64,000 bases of DNA from Zygaena filipendulae. Its lineage: Eukaryota > Arthropoda > Insecta > Lepidoptera > Zygaenidae. This document shows, piece by piece, positions 19,301 to 32,600 of this stretch. The stretch lies in contig OU015659.1 of NCBI GenBank assembly GCA_907165275.2, positions 9,404,501 through 9,468,500 on the forward strand, read 5' to 3'. The notes below the pieces were generated by a model that saw nothing but the letters and a program-made list of their open reading frames with translations, was not told the DNA's origin and searched no databases. Numbering within the stretch: the stretch's first letter is position 1; each line of letters opens with the position of its first letter. A program made the position numbers and the translations under genes.

Positions 19301-22300
19301 GCTTAGGTGTGCACCTAAACATAGAAACATCCGTCCACCATATTACTTTTCGCTTCGTATATTTCAAGATTACTTTAAATAGTGTCAAGCAAGGCTTTTG
19401 ACATAATAATATGTAGGTAAGGTATGATGATTAGGTACTATGGTTATGGTATTGTCATATGCTAATGATTACTTTTATTTTTTGCTATCACCCACAAAGA
19501 CTTCGTGTCGGTTAGGTAGGTGTATCAAATAAGATTGTGAAAGCTAGATGTTATCACCTAAATTGTAGACGGTGATAGTTTACTTTCAATATGTTTCGTT
19601 TCATATTTTCATGTTTCCTTCAACAAAAACTTATTTCATAGTAAGTAAATAACATAATATCTACATACTCAACCTAATAGATAATATTTATTATCATATT
19701 AGGTATCTATTGTCCTAACATTACAACAACTACGATTTCCATCAACGTATTATAAATTACATTATATTAGTGTAATATATACCTACGTATGTACATATAA
19801 TTGCGTACTATTCTTTATGCAAATATTCTGTACTCACATAAATATACATCTGTCAGTAACTAAACAGTTAAGAGATGTAATGCAAAGTAAAACAACAGAG
19901 ACGTTTAAAGTGAAATTTGTGAAAGTGTAGAGAATTTTTCAAATGGTATAAGTACCATTTGAAAAGGCAGAAAACGCTGGCCACTGTTATGCAACTGAAA
20001 AATACCTACCTAAAAATATAAAATGAATTTAGATTACTTAGTTCTGATAGTGAAAATTGTACAGTTCAGTATGGAAAATCTCCAGGTAACCTATTTGTAA
20101 TTCTTCTATACAATACATATAATATTCCAAGGTTTCTATGCTCTATAGTTACTTAATGTTGCTAATTCAATCCAGGCAATGATATTGTCAGTAATCATTG
20201 ATGCCAGGTATTCGCGGGGCTGAACCATCTTAGTTCCGTACATTTTACGGTATCCAGCAGCAGATTGTAGGTAATGTTCGGAATGAACGCGAGTGACTGA
20301 TGTTAACGACTTAACATCGATTTGAGTAAAAAAATAATATACCTAATTCATTGTTATTTTGTGTGCAATAAAGGATTACATAAATAATAATAAATAAATA
20401 AATAATACGTACGTCATACCTACGAAGTAGCTTTTAAGAAAAGTAAATGGTATATGAATACGTAAGACAACAGTGTAATTTTCTACTTTGTGTCTATATA
20501 TCACTTACGGTCTTCCATGTCTTAGGGTTATCATCATTATAAACATACAACAGTCTCCTGCTGGACACTGGCATTTCCCAGAGTTGGTGACCTATTCGGA
20601 TTTTTGGATAACCGCATCCAGTTGCTACCAGTCACCCGTCACAGGTTCCATTTATAGAGGTATCTTACACTACGTTTGCTTACACGTGGTTTACGCTCTA
20701 AAACTCACTTACCCCAATAGCTTTCGATTCTGCGTCAGTTGTGATCAGTTCATTCTCTTTTCAGTTTAATTATTCGAAGTCTTCTAGTTGTACGGTCAAT
20801 TTTCGCATTTCGAGTTCTGTTGGCCAGAGAAACACCGAGCTTTGGCAATATCCATAGTTCTAGCGAGCGGTTTGGTTTCGTAGGTCATCACTAGTAGATA
20901 GCAGAGAGAAGGTAATCACTACATGGATAGGATGCATCGAATTACACTTTCTTCTTTAGATTTTGAGGTATGAGAATGTAGCGTTGAGCATGGTTATTTA
21001 TAATTTTCCATAATTAATAATTAATTAATTATTCATTAATATTAAGAAGTAATCAACAATAGAAGGAGGGCTTAGCGGGGAAAAGAGGGGTAGCATGAAG
21101 CATGCTGAGTGTAGTTAAGGACAGTAGTTTCAGGATAATCGTATTTATACTTCCAAATTTGTACTCTTCTTCTTCTTCTTTAATAATGGCGTCTATAATT
21201 ATAATTTGCCAATGACAATGTTTCTTAATAATAACAATCTCTTCATCTACTTCTTCAATTATGGCGAATCGCCAATGACAATGTTAGATTGTTCCCCAAG
21301 TTAAAACATGACTCTTTTGAAAGTCAGTTTCCTGCTCAGGGTCCAAAATAGATGCTGAAAAGTGACTGAAATAACGAAAAACGTGACACGCGTGTTTTCG
21401 ATACGGCTTTCACTCGTCAACAACCAATTTGTACTCTGTTTATCTACCGTTTGAGATAGTGACAGGATGTTGTGTTTGTTTATACTGTTAAAAATAAACA
21501 TCCTACCTAGCAACAGAAAAAAAATGGAACAGTTAGACAGACATGGAGATAATATTTTTATCCTCTTGATATTTTTAGATTTTGGAAGGATTCCACGTAA
21601 ATCCCTTGCACTTGCAAGCGAGTTGAACTTGATAGAAATGGACAGGTTTGATATTAGTTCGGTTGCAATGCCCATAATCTACCTTAAATAAAACTTGTTG
21701 ATCTCGTTAAATAAATAAATAAACTAATACAAGGTATATAGGTAGGTACTTTATATGTACCTACCTAATGTTTATTTGAGTTTGAATTATTTACTTGTAT
21801 TTTTTACTATTTGAATATATATCTTCTTTAATATTTTTATGTTTAGTTGGTGTATTTATATTTATATGTATGAGCATCATTTTTGCCTATTCTTTTGTTA
21901 CCCCCGTCCGTGCGTGACAGCGGGCTGCCAACTGAAAACCAGCGCTGCCGCTAGGTGTTCCCGCCCTTAGCTAATTCTGAGTTGGCGACCCTTTCGGCAG
22001 AGCATGCAAGAAATATTATCTATGTCTCTTTAGATTAGGCACTGTTTATGTTCATTTCGTTTTCTTGTGTGTTGTGCTGAAATAAATGTATTCTCTTCTT
22101 CTTTCTACGAAAAGTTTCTGAGGGACGTTCGAAATGGAATTGTGCGTAGTCGCAGAGGTGATAGCTATAGTACCTTTCTCATTACCTAAACTTAAGTTGC
22201 AATAGAGAGATAATCATTATTATTATATCAATGGATTGACAATCCACATTAAAAATATTAAGTGAAGATATGAACAAAGCCTGTAGAAAAACCGAGTTTA

Positions 22301-25300
22301 GTCACTCACCTACTGTATTATTGACAATGGGTGATTATGCGACAACCTGCTTTCTTGCCGCGTCGCTGTCACCACAATAGTCGCCACCCATTTCTCACGA
22401 CTTCCGAGTTCCGACGTAACAACTTGAAATTTTTACTCTCTCGGAATTTCTTTCTTGGAAAAGTGTGCCATAGCCAAATTATAGGCTCATATTCACACGT
22501 AGGTACGTATCTATATTCTCATAGACTGGAATTTCTAGGAGTGAACAAGTACGGTTCATAAAATACGGTTCTTATCAAAGAGCTTACTTTTCGCTATCGC
22601 ATTGTTCGACAAAAATACATAGTTTATGGTTTTGATGATTTGACCCTCAGATTGAACAGATTAGAACATTATTTAATGACGTGACCATGACGTTTTCTAG
22701 TTGCAAATTTACAATTTGTGAATGCAAAGTCATTATTGTACCAACCCAAATCTATACATATAAAATGCTTTGTCCTGAATGACTGATGGATTAACGCACA
22801 GCCTAAACCTCTGATCGTAGAGACCTGAAACTTGGAGAGTGTGTTCTTTGTATGACGTAGGCATCTTATCTTATCTTATCTTAGACAATGGGGTGGGCAA
22901 GCAAAGCCTCGGCACTTCGACCCTTGGGATCTTTTGTACCATCCCCATCCTGTGCTCCTCCCTCTACTCCCTGAAAACCTCGGCGGCAAAGGCTAGCGTG
23001 CAGTGGAGGGGTAAGAGCCTAAAGTCCTCTGGTTCTGGGTAGGCCATCCCCAGGCATCGCACTCGCACATAAGATGTGCCATTGTTTCCACCTCTTCGCC
23101 GCACTTCCTGCAGGATGAGTCGCTTGCGAGTTTCATTTTCGTGAGGTGTTCCTTTGTCCCATGACATAGGCGTCCTATAAGAAATTATTTTTGAATATTC
23201 ACCCAATAAGGGGATGAAAAGGGGTTGCAAAGTTTGTATGGAACAATTCCGCGGGAACTTCGAAATTATCGCGGGAGAAACCGCGTGGGACAGCTAGTAT
23301 ATTTATAAATTGATCAGACTTTAAATCTCGAATAATCTCTTGCTGTATGTAGGTAAATAACACATTTGCTGTCAATTTTTAAATACTACAGCAGTACTTA
23401 TCATCAAAAAATATTGTTTATAAATAGGTAGTTTTTTTAGCGAGTGACGCCATCTGACCGCATGGAAAATTAAATCAAATGTACTGTTGAATCTCAGCCG
23501 CTCTCACTTCGAGAGAGACCTTCGTAAAAACTCAATGTGTAAAGCGGCCTTACAGTTTCTATCATGTAGTATAAGGTGGAAGTTAACGGAATATTAGCAA
23601 CATTTTGCTTGCTCAACAGCCTGCATGCACGCATGGGTGATTGTTGCACGGTCAAGCGTCATTGCAACCGCTAATGGTAGTTTAACTCGGAAACTGGTGG
23701 GTATAGTCTTCGATTAACATGCAGTGTACCTACGTGTAATTTATAGAAAACAAGTATACTTACAACGAGAATGGAAATTTCAGCATTGATAATAATAGGT
23801 ATACGTTACGTTGAGTCTGACTGTACTGTGTCTTGGAAAATATAGAGGAAATATATAAATTGTCTGAGCCTGTAAAAAGGAAGTACCTACGATAATGGTA
23901 TCTATTTTACTGTAGGTATCATTAACATCAAATATTATAATGATCACCTAATATCCTATAATATGGCCTTGCACAACTCAGTCAATTTAAAGTAATTGGT
24001 AGCTAAATTATAAAAAATAAAGATTCACTGTGCGTTTATTTCTTTTTTTATATAGGTTATTAATTTTTAAGTAGAAATGCACAAATTCTTTGTTCATAAA
24101 AGCACATGTTGTGTCTCTATTTCTATAAAAAGTGAAGTTTTAAGTAAATAACGGTAGAAAAATTAAATTGTAAATCCCAGATCAAGGCCGCAGATGGAAA
24201 AATGTACACTATGTTAACAAATCATCGTGACGTCTTGCTTCGCCACTATAAACATAACGGGAGAAACTTGCTATATAAGCAGCTGCTTCTTAATTCAATT
24301 TTAATTTCCAATTAAACAGTTAAGATAATTTGGCATTTCTTTAAACAATTTTCTACATAAGTTGTTTCAAATATATCTACTAACGTATTTTGTTTCTTTA
24401 ATCCGCAAATTAAATGAAAGTCAAAAACGTACCTAATCTTCAGTTCAGAATTCTCATAGTAATAGACAAAGATTATTGTTTTTGCAAGATCATTCGTATC
24501 TACAAATGATATTGAAATAACGCGGGTGAAACCACGGGGAAAATTATGTAAGTGCTTATAAATTGTTTTTCTCGCTGGTGAATCTTAATAAGTACACGTG
24601 TACAATCACGCTTTACTAAATTCGTTAATTTCGAATCTTACGAACTTTCGATATGCCGATGACTTTGATAAAATTTATGAAAGTGGAAAAATTAACTGGA
24701 CTTCACATCATTATTATTAAATGCGCTAGTGAGAAATGATATTATGAATTAGAATTACGTTCGAAAAAATATTTCTATTGAATTTTGAAAGTCAATACCT
24801 ATAGGCTTTGTAAGGCTAATTATCATGGTGTAAGTGTAGCGTGATTACTATTGTTTCACATTATGTAGATAGGATCACATTTGGATTGGTACTATATAGT
24901 ATAAAGATAGATATACTTAAGAAACTTGAATAAGCATTATTAGTTTAGTACCTAATTATTAGTACCCAACTTGTGTATCAACACCATGTTACTTTTTTGT
25001 TTTTGGTTAAATAAATAAATAAATAAATAAATAGGTAATTAAATGTGATAGGAAATACGGAACATTAGTTAAAAGCTGATATGGATGTGTTCACGTAATT
25101 TCCAAATAATCTGTTCATACAGTGTATATTAAGTTATGGTGTTGGAAGGCCTCCAACGGTCACGTACAGTTTCTCGGGAGCATGGATGTCTTATAGCGTG
25201 ATATACCTACTGAAATGTATGTTCATGATGTATGTACGTACATGGCATTGCAAGGTGAACCAGAGAGAGGGACAAAAGTCCCAGCAATCGACCGGGCGCG

Positions 25301-26600
25301 GCGGCGCGGCTGCGCATACGCAGCTGTTCGAAGTTAGATCGCCCGACATGTTATTATATTTTTGTTTTATTAGGATGACTATGTAATGAGCCTTACCAGC
25401 AGAATTTACAAACTTTATGAGTTCGTAGAATTTCGTTTGTTATACAGTTCAGCAGTATTTTATATAAAATAATTTGAGTTTTTTGATCCACTCAATCAGA
25501 TTCTCAGGATTAGGAATTTAACTTATAACGACTTTTTTATTACAATGAGAGTGTTATGAGAAAAATGGCGGAAAATAATTAATTTTAAAAACAACATCAT
25601 TGATCTAAAACTAAATACAAATACGTAGTTACTTTTTTATCGAATTCATGCCCTTGATCACAATGATCTTTAGTGCGTAACGTGACGTTATGGAATAACA
25701 TAATCTTGTTAAGTGTTACTTCGAACAACTTATAATTTTAGCTATGAAAAGGCAGCACCGAGTACTACAAGGTTGTATGCTGTAACTGGGCTAAATACCT
25801 CGAATGACCACATTTTTTATTACAACTAATTACGTATTAAGTAGCAACAGGTACTTAGTTAGGTATAGTAGACGATGTCACTGCTAGGTCAAATGTTAAT
25901 CTGTGCCGAAAAAAGATAAAAAAAATAATGTTATGATATTCATACGAAAATCAACAGATGCGTCATTCGCCTAAAAAGGGTGACCTTTTTCGCAGTCTTG
26001 AATTTTTTGCATTTGGTTGTTTAAATGCTTCAGAAGATTTAAAAAAAATAGTAACCAAATAACTCTATTTTATATTTCTGTTTAAATCCAAAAAACGATT
26101 TATTTTTAAATATAATATCTCAGAAGATAATTATAATTATGTTTTAGCAAGTGACGCTTACTTCACGGCACTGTATGGTATTTATCTACCTACCCAAAGT
26201 TAAAATATTTTATACCCATACAAAAGATTTCAACGAGATATCCTATTTAATCGTTGCCAACTGAAATTCTTTTTCTTATCACATGGTTCAAGTAAATTTT
26301 AATGATTCTTAAAAATTACCCAAATTTACAAATGCCGATACCTACGTGCCTACATACCTACCTACGTTATGTACATACCTACGTTATGTATACTTGCAAT
26401 TAGTTAGGTCCGATCATAAAGCCTTACTTTGTTACTTTTATTTTTACTTTTAAGTTCTGTGTTTCCAAATTGTTATAGTTTTGTGTACGTACTGCGAAAT
26501 TCTAAACTTTATATAAGGGTAACTATTATTGGCTCTTAGTGTGATCTGGTAATCTAAATCTATTATATGTTTTTGTAGCTGTTGTTGTCCTGAATAAACG

Positions 26601-26633
<33 letters not shown>

Positions 26634-29600
26634 CCTCCTAGTCTAGTCTCTTTAAAGTTTTAAATATTCCTTTATTCTCAAGTTAATTTTTATTAAGTCA
26701 AAGTCAAAACACACAGTATTCAGTTCACAGTTCTTTTTCGGACACACTTTCGCCGCATGTACCACGTTACAGTATCTAGTCTAGAGTTTAACACGTCTAT
26801 TGTTTAAAGCCTTTATTTTTACTTGCAAGTAGGTATCCGGTAGCACATTTCGCTGCTCTCGAAGATAAAACTGCCCATAATAATTGTTTCGAAAATTTCT
26901 CTTAGTTCAACTATGACACTTTGTTTTACACTTTACTCGTGCCTTGGGTATTATGTTTTTGTTTGTATCTTTGTTTTTTGTACAGGTTTGGAATAGAACA
27001 CTGGTGAGGTACTTTTCGTTCCAAAAAAGTTCTAACAACAGTTTTTTATTTATTTAAATAAAAGAACTTCCAAGGCATCAATTAGCCGTAAAAAACAACA
27101 GCAGAGAATATATTTTAATGCCAAATAAAATGTACGAAAATAATAATATTTATTACTGTAACGGAATGATCTCTTAAACTACAAACCAACTCTTACAGTG
27201 TACAACGCATTTGTACTCGTAATAATTCTGTCATGCATATTTATAGCATACCATTAAAAAAACTTTCTTTTACTTTCCCATGTATTCGATTTTTGAACGA
27301 ATAAAATCGATTTTGCTCGACCAATGAACCCGAGTTCAAGAAACGTCTCGCATCGATGGCTGATTTTATTCTAATCGGATTGAAACGCTTTTATTATTTT
27401 TAATGCAAATTAAAATCAATTTTATTTGTATTGACATTACAGTTTACAATAAAACAAAAGTGTATGGATACTTGTTTGCGTAAATCGTGCGTGGGAATGT
27501 TATCAGGTAAGAAATTGTTGCGTATCGATATAAAGAACTATCTACTATCGAACCACGTTCGCATTACTGGTGTAATTGACATCTGTTGCAAGTTCTTGTA
27601 GTTTGTTGCAGCAAGCGATAATTTTTTATCGTATAGCTTACTCGTAGTAGGTACCTACCACACAATAGAAATAGAGGTTTTTATTATTCCGGTAATTTCT
27701 GAATTCCCTCGTGAACTCGGTAAGGATCGGGACCAGTCTTATTAAATTATCTGAATCCCTTCTAATGAAAATAGTACCTACCTATCTTGTTTAAAGATCT
27801 CTGTGCCTATAGTAAAATAATTGTAATTATGGAATCGGGTCCAAGGGTCGCGGAAATCACAAAATGCAAATTTTGTGATGCTGCCTCCAGTCTTTCTAAT
27901 TCTTAAGCCTCAGTTTTATTGTGTTCACTGTTTTTAATATTCAATTAATGATTTGCTCATATCAAGAGATGATTGTTCAGCGTAACTTTCTCATGACGAA
28001 TAGAATGGTAGCTTTCCGAGCATTTCGATGACGAGGCGTCTTGGTTCTTGATGCACATCTGTGTTCTAACATTTCATTAACTCGACGGAGGTGATAAAGC
28101 GAGTGAAAGGCTATTATGTTGCCGTTAACTTTTATAATACTAGATACATGACGTAGATGTGTACCTACTTATTTTTCTTTTAGTGTAATAAGTGAAATGA
28201 ATTAATTTCGCCATCATCTGGTCAAAATGCTGCTAATATATCTAATCACTCCGAATCAGGCGCAGATTTAGAATTTCCTTAAGTTGTCAGTTTTTGTGTG
28301 AATCTTTACTGCTTATCTTCCAAGAAAGTTGTTCTACACAAAACTACGAGGGTTTCTTTTTCTTTTTGGGGTACGCAACCCTTAAAAATATAATTTCAAC
28401 TTACCTACCAACATTATATTTTATTATGTAGGTATTTAGAAAACATTTAACAAAAGCACGAAATGCTTGCCATATTTTCAAAGTTATTTTCGTAATTACT
28501 TACTCCATTCTCAAGAACGCTAAACAAACGAGGATAGAACGACCTTCTGCTTCAAAGTAATTAAGTTAAATTTAAATTCAAACAATGGCCACGTAGACTT
28601 GTATCGATGTAGGTCATCCTATTTCATTTCGCTCTACGGGTCTGTTACATTCATTGGAACCGGTCTCAAGTCAAATGATCCGTTCATAGATGTAATAAAT
28701 TCGCCAAATCACATCAAGATATCATATCAGTCAATTAGTTCCGTGATCGACACATATTATGGCTACATGATGAATTTCTTATTAGGGAAATATTTACGAA
28801 GTCATAATATTATTTTCACACCACATGCTCGACAATGCCAAATTATATGTCATGTAAACCTTACCGAAAGCAAGACATTATATCTCTTGACTTTAGCCGG
28901 GTTATAATGTTCTATTGAATTTCATTATAACCCGCTGGTCAATAATGTGATTTTCACTTTCATAATTCTTATTGCTATGTCCATAACGTCTCATTTCGCT
29001 AAACAGAATGTGTTCTCAGCGGGCGCGGCCAACTCGATTTTCGAAGACCGAAGCCGTGGCCCACTAGATTCGCAGTGAGACGAACTTCATTTGTTTGTCA
29101 AATCGAGTAGGCCACGCCAGCTGAAAGAAGTGGCTATATAGGATCTACTAAGCCTGGTTTTTTATTGTCTCGCATTATGTGAGAAAAGTAGAGTATACAC
29201 CACAGGGATAAAACTGTTTTTTTCTTGGGCGCTTGAATCCCTCACTGCACTCAGGACTCAATCTTAATTCCCTCCCTTTGGTCGGGAATTAACTTATAAC
29301 ACCCTCGCTGCGCTCGGGAGTTAAATTTGGAGTCCTTCGTTATGTTCAGGATTCAATGTAGCGCCCGTGACATAAAACAGTACTTTATCCCCTTGGTGTA
29401 TAATCTACTATTATAACAAAATTTCCATTATGATTTTTACAGTGTCTTCCTTTCTAAATAACTAGCCGTCCCCCGCGGTAATTTTGGAGTTACTGCGGGA
29501 ACCAGGATATACTATACGTAAACCTTCCTTTTGAGTCACTCTATCTTAGTGAAAACAGCATGAAAATCAGTTCAGTAGTTTTTGAGCTTATCGCGAACAG

Positions 29601-32600
29601 ACAGAGAGACGCGGCGGAGGACTTTGTTTTATAATATGTAGTGATGTCACATCTTAAAGTCGTACATTATGATCAATTAGAAAGCGTATAATATGTTAAA
29701 CGTGTTGAAAACCCGTTATGCATTAAGAATCACCCCAAGTCTATATCAATCAAAGCCATGATTTTTATTTTAATCCCATTGAGTGCAGCATAGGAGTCTA
29801 TAGGTACATCTATATAGATACATCTATATATATGTATTAATAAAATTGAAGTCTCTGTAATTTTAAATTAACCGCTTTTTACTAAATGCATCCGAAATTA
29901 TATACGGTACTTACATCAAAAAATCAATTAGCAATCAGTTATAACATTAGCTATCTGCGGGTGAAAGTCCCGTCAAAATCGGTCCAGCCGTTTCAAAGAT
30001 TAGCCGGAACAAACAGACAGACAGAGAAAAAATTTAAAAATTGATTTTTTGATGTAAGTACTTCTTATCGCGGAATTGAAATCGGTTGAAACCGCGGGGA
30101 ACAGCTAGTGTAAGAATAAAACAACTGAAGACAATTAAATCTTGGTAATTATTATGCTTTCATGGAATCCGACCGAGTTTATTGGGCTCTGCCTCCCTTA
30201 TTCCGAAATCCATTGTTCAATCTTTTTTGTTTTTGGATATTACCTTTTATAGTTTATACCTTACTGGCTTTGAAATGGTTGTAGAAAACTATTTAGGAAT
30301 GTGATATTTTATTATCGTGAAGAAATTTCATACAACCATACCTCAAAACATTAAAGGATGTTCTTAAGAAGTCTGATGACAATTTAAAAATTATGAGACA
30401 TTTTCTGGTGGTTGGTCAGGGGACTCATTTATGTTTGTTCTCTCTGAGATTAGCCTGACCGCGTGCTGATCTCGTCCTGCTAAGGAAATATTTTTACATA
30501 TTTTAAACATTTTGTGTTCATTTGTTGCAGAATTATGCTTCAGAAAATACGGCCGGAAACTCACAAGTGATTCTGGACAATCTGAACAACAAATATTATT
30601 ACTACACGAGGACGAGGGGTCTCTTCCGTATTTGCTATCCCAGGGAGCGTCCTCCTTCGGGTGAGTTGCAATTTATAGAATTTAAAAAATGTTGAGTTGA
30701 ATTGACTTTTGAAGCCAGGTACCTACGTTTAGGATTGGTTTAGGAATGTCATGAACGTAATTGGAAACGCTCCTTATTGGTTGAGTAGCGTGTATTATTT
30801 CCGTCATAAATTAGTTTGAATATATGATGTCGCCTCCTTTGGCGAAATTTTAATTTACGATTTTTTGGTAAAAACGTCTAAAAGTTCTTGTTAGGCTTAA
30901 CCACGTTAGTTCTATTACAATTTACGATGAAACTTTAACTACAAAGATAGATTGAAGTTTGACCACCTTAAAAACTATAGTAACAAAACATAAAAAAAAA
31001 CGTATACTGGTGCAGTTTATAAAAAGAAATGAAAAACAGGTTACTGTTCACTTGATAGAAGAAAAAAGTTAAAGTAGGAATCGTGAATCGTGATCACTAG
31101 GTGTAAGCTGTGATAAGGGTCAAGTGTATAAATCGATAGAAAACATCGCTAATTTGCTTGCAGTCCGCAGGTGATGGCTAGCGGTTTTTGCGGTAGGGAC
31201 TCGAATAAGACAAAAAGTTGTTATTCTAATCGAAAAGATATCGTACCGCTTAGCCAATGTGGCTAAGAAACCTAAGTACCTACCTACTGAGCTAATCGCT
31301 GCTAAATTTTCACTTCGATTTCTTTGTCAACGAATTAATCTGTGTTTTTTTGTTTATCTGTAAAATAAATCGTGTAACAAGTAAAGTAATCCGAGACATT
31401 GCATTGGAATTTGAGAGCTGACCTTGCTACTTCCAAGAAAGATTCTAAGTAGGTATGGACAAATTTTTACTGATAATTCAAAGACAAAGAGGATGCACTC
31501 GTATCTATTTACTATTTATATTTACTTCATAGGTACTAATAACTGATACGGGTGGAGCGTGAATTTTAAATTAATTTAATTATCATATAAAGTTAAATAA
31601 TATCTAATTATTATTAGGTTTTAATTAACTAAGTTATTATGAGTTTAATTTATAATAAAATTATTAAAACAATCCGATAGAAGGTTAATATACTTCTAAT
31701 AAAATATCTACTTATTATGTAGTTTGATTTTACTCTCTTTTAACATCTGGTGAGTGAAAAGTGATTTCGTATGCTAACGTCTTTATCAGATAACATAATA
31801 TAATGGCGCAAGTTTAAATTGCCTTAAAAATAATAGACATAAAATTAAAAACATCAGTAATTTGAACATTTTTATTGCGGACGCGTGTAAAGTGAACGTA
31901 AAATTTTGCCCACATACATACCTTGAATCAACTGATCTATGCTATAATAAAAGAGTAGAATCCGCGATTCTGTACATTGAATATTTTTATCTAAAATTGA
32001 GAGGGGTAATAAAAGAAGAGGGCTTTGTTTCATTGAAATCGGATGTTGGAAAAAAAAAATTGTATAAAAACTTTTCGCGCGGGTGTAATCGCGGGGCACA
32101 GCTATTTAGACAATAATAGTCAACCATCTGATTTCATTGTGACTGCTGGTCGTCGTCGTTTCCTCTGGGTCACCGAATCAGGTCCCGGACATTCGAAAGT
32201 CTCACACACCTTAATTGAAACTCGTTTGATATTCTCATCGTGTTTAAACCGCCATAAACTATAGATGGATTATTGAGGACATCTATATCTATATTTTGCA
32301 TCAATCAAATTTTATGTGCCGAAATATTTTTTAAAGGTCTAGGTGAAGCGTGTAGATTGATTTTTCTCTTAAAACCTAAAATTATTTTCACTATACGATC
32401 AAATTCTTCAAACATTTAATTTGATTTCATTTCATTATTTATTTTTGCCACTGTGTGTAGGTATTAACTCTTAAATAATAAAAAAAAGAAACAAAAAGGT
32501 GTTGTGTTCATGTAATGTTAAGTTTAATTAATTTAGTCTTAAAATAAAAGGTATTTCGAAACATGTGGTATGTGGGCTGGTTATATTAAATTCCACCTTG

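Larger units (their letters stand above)
16363..30530 (+). other. Claudin-like intron 1 (14.2 kb)
   Basis: No additional exon was recognised. It holds a decayed RTE-like fragment (17540-17610), CTAGCTGT-type repeats (18482-18775), an unexplained 89-codon minus frame (18029-18298), a (GAA)n SINE-like copy (21167-21425), a SINE/LINE tail (21900-22110), a nested non-LTR fragment (22864-23165), a poly-A retroposon end (26601-26630), a hairpin (28899-28933) and a palindromic TIR element (29188-29408). The rest is plain AT-rich DNA. Confidence 0.7.
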
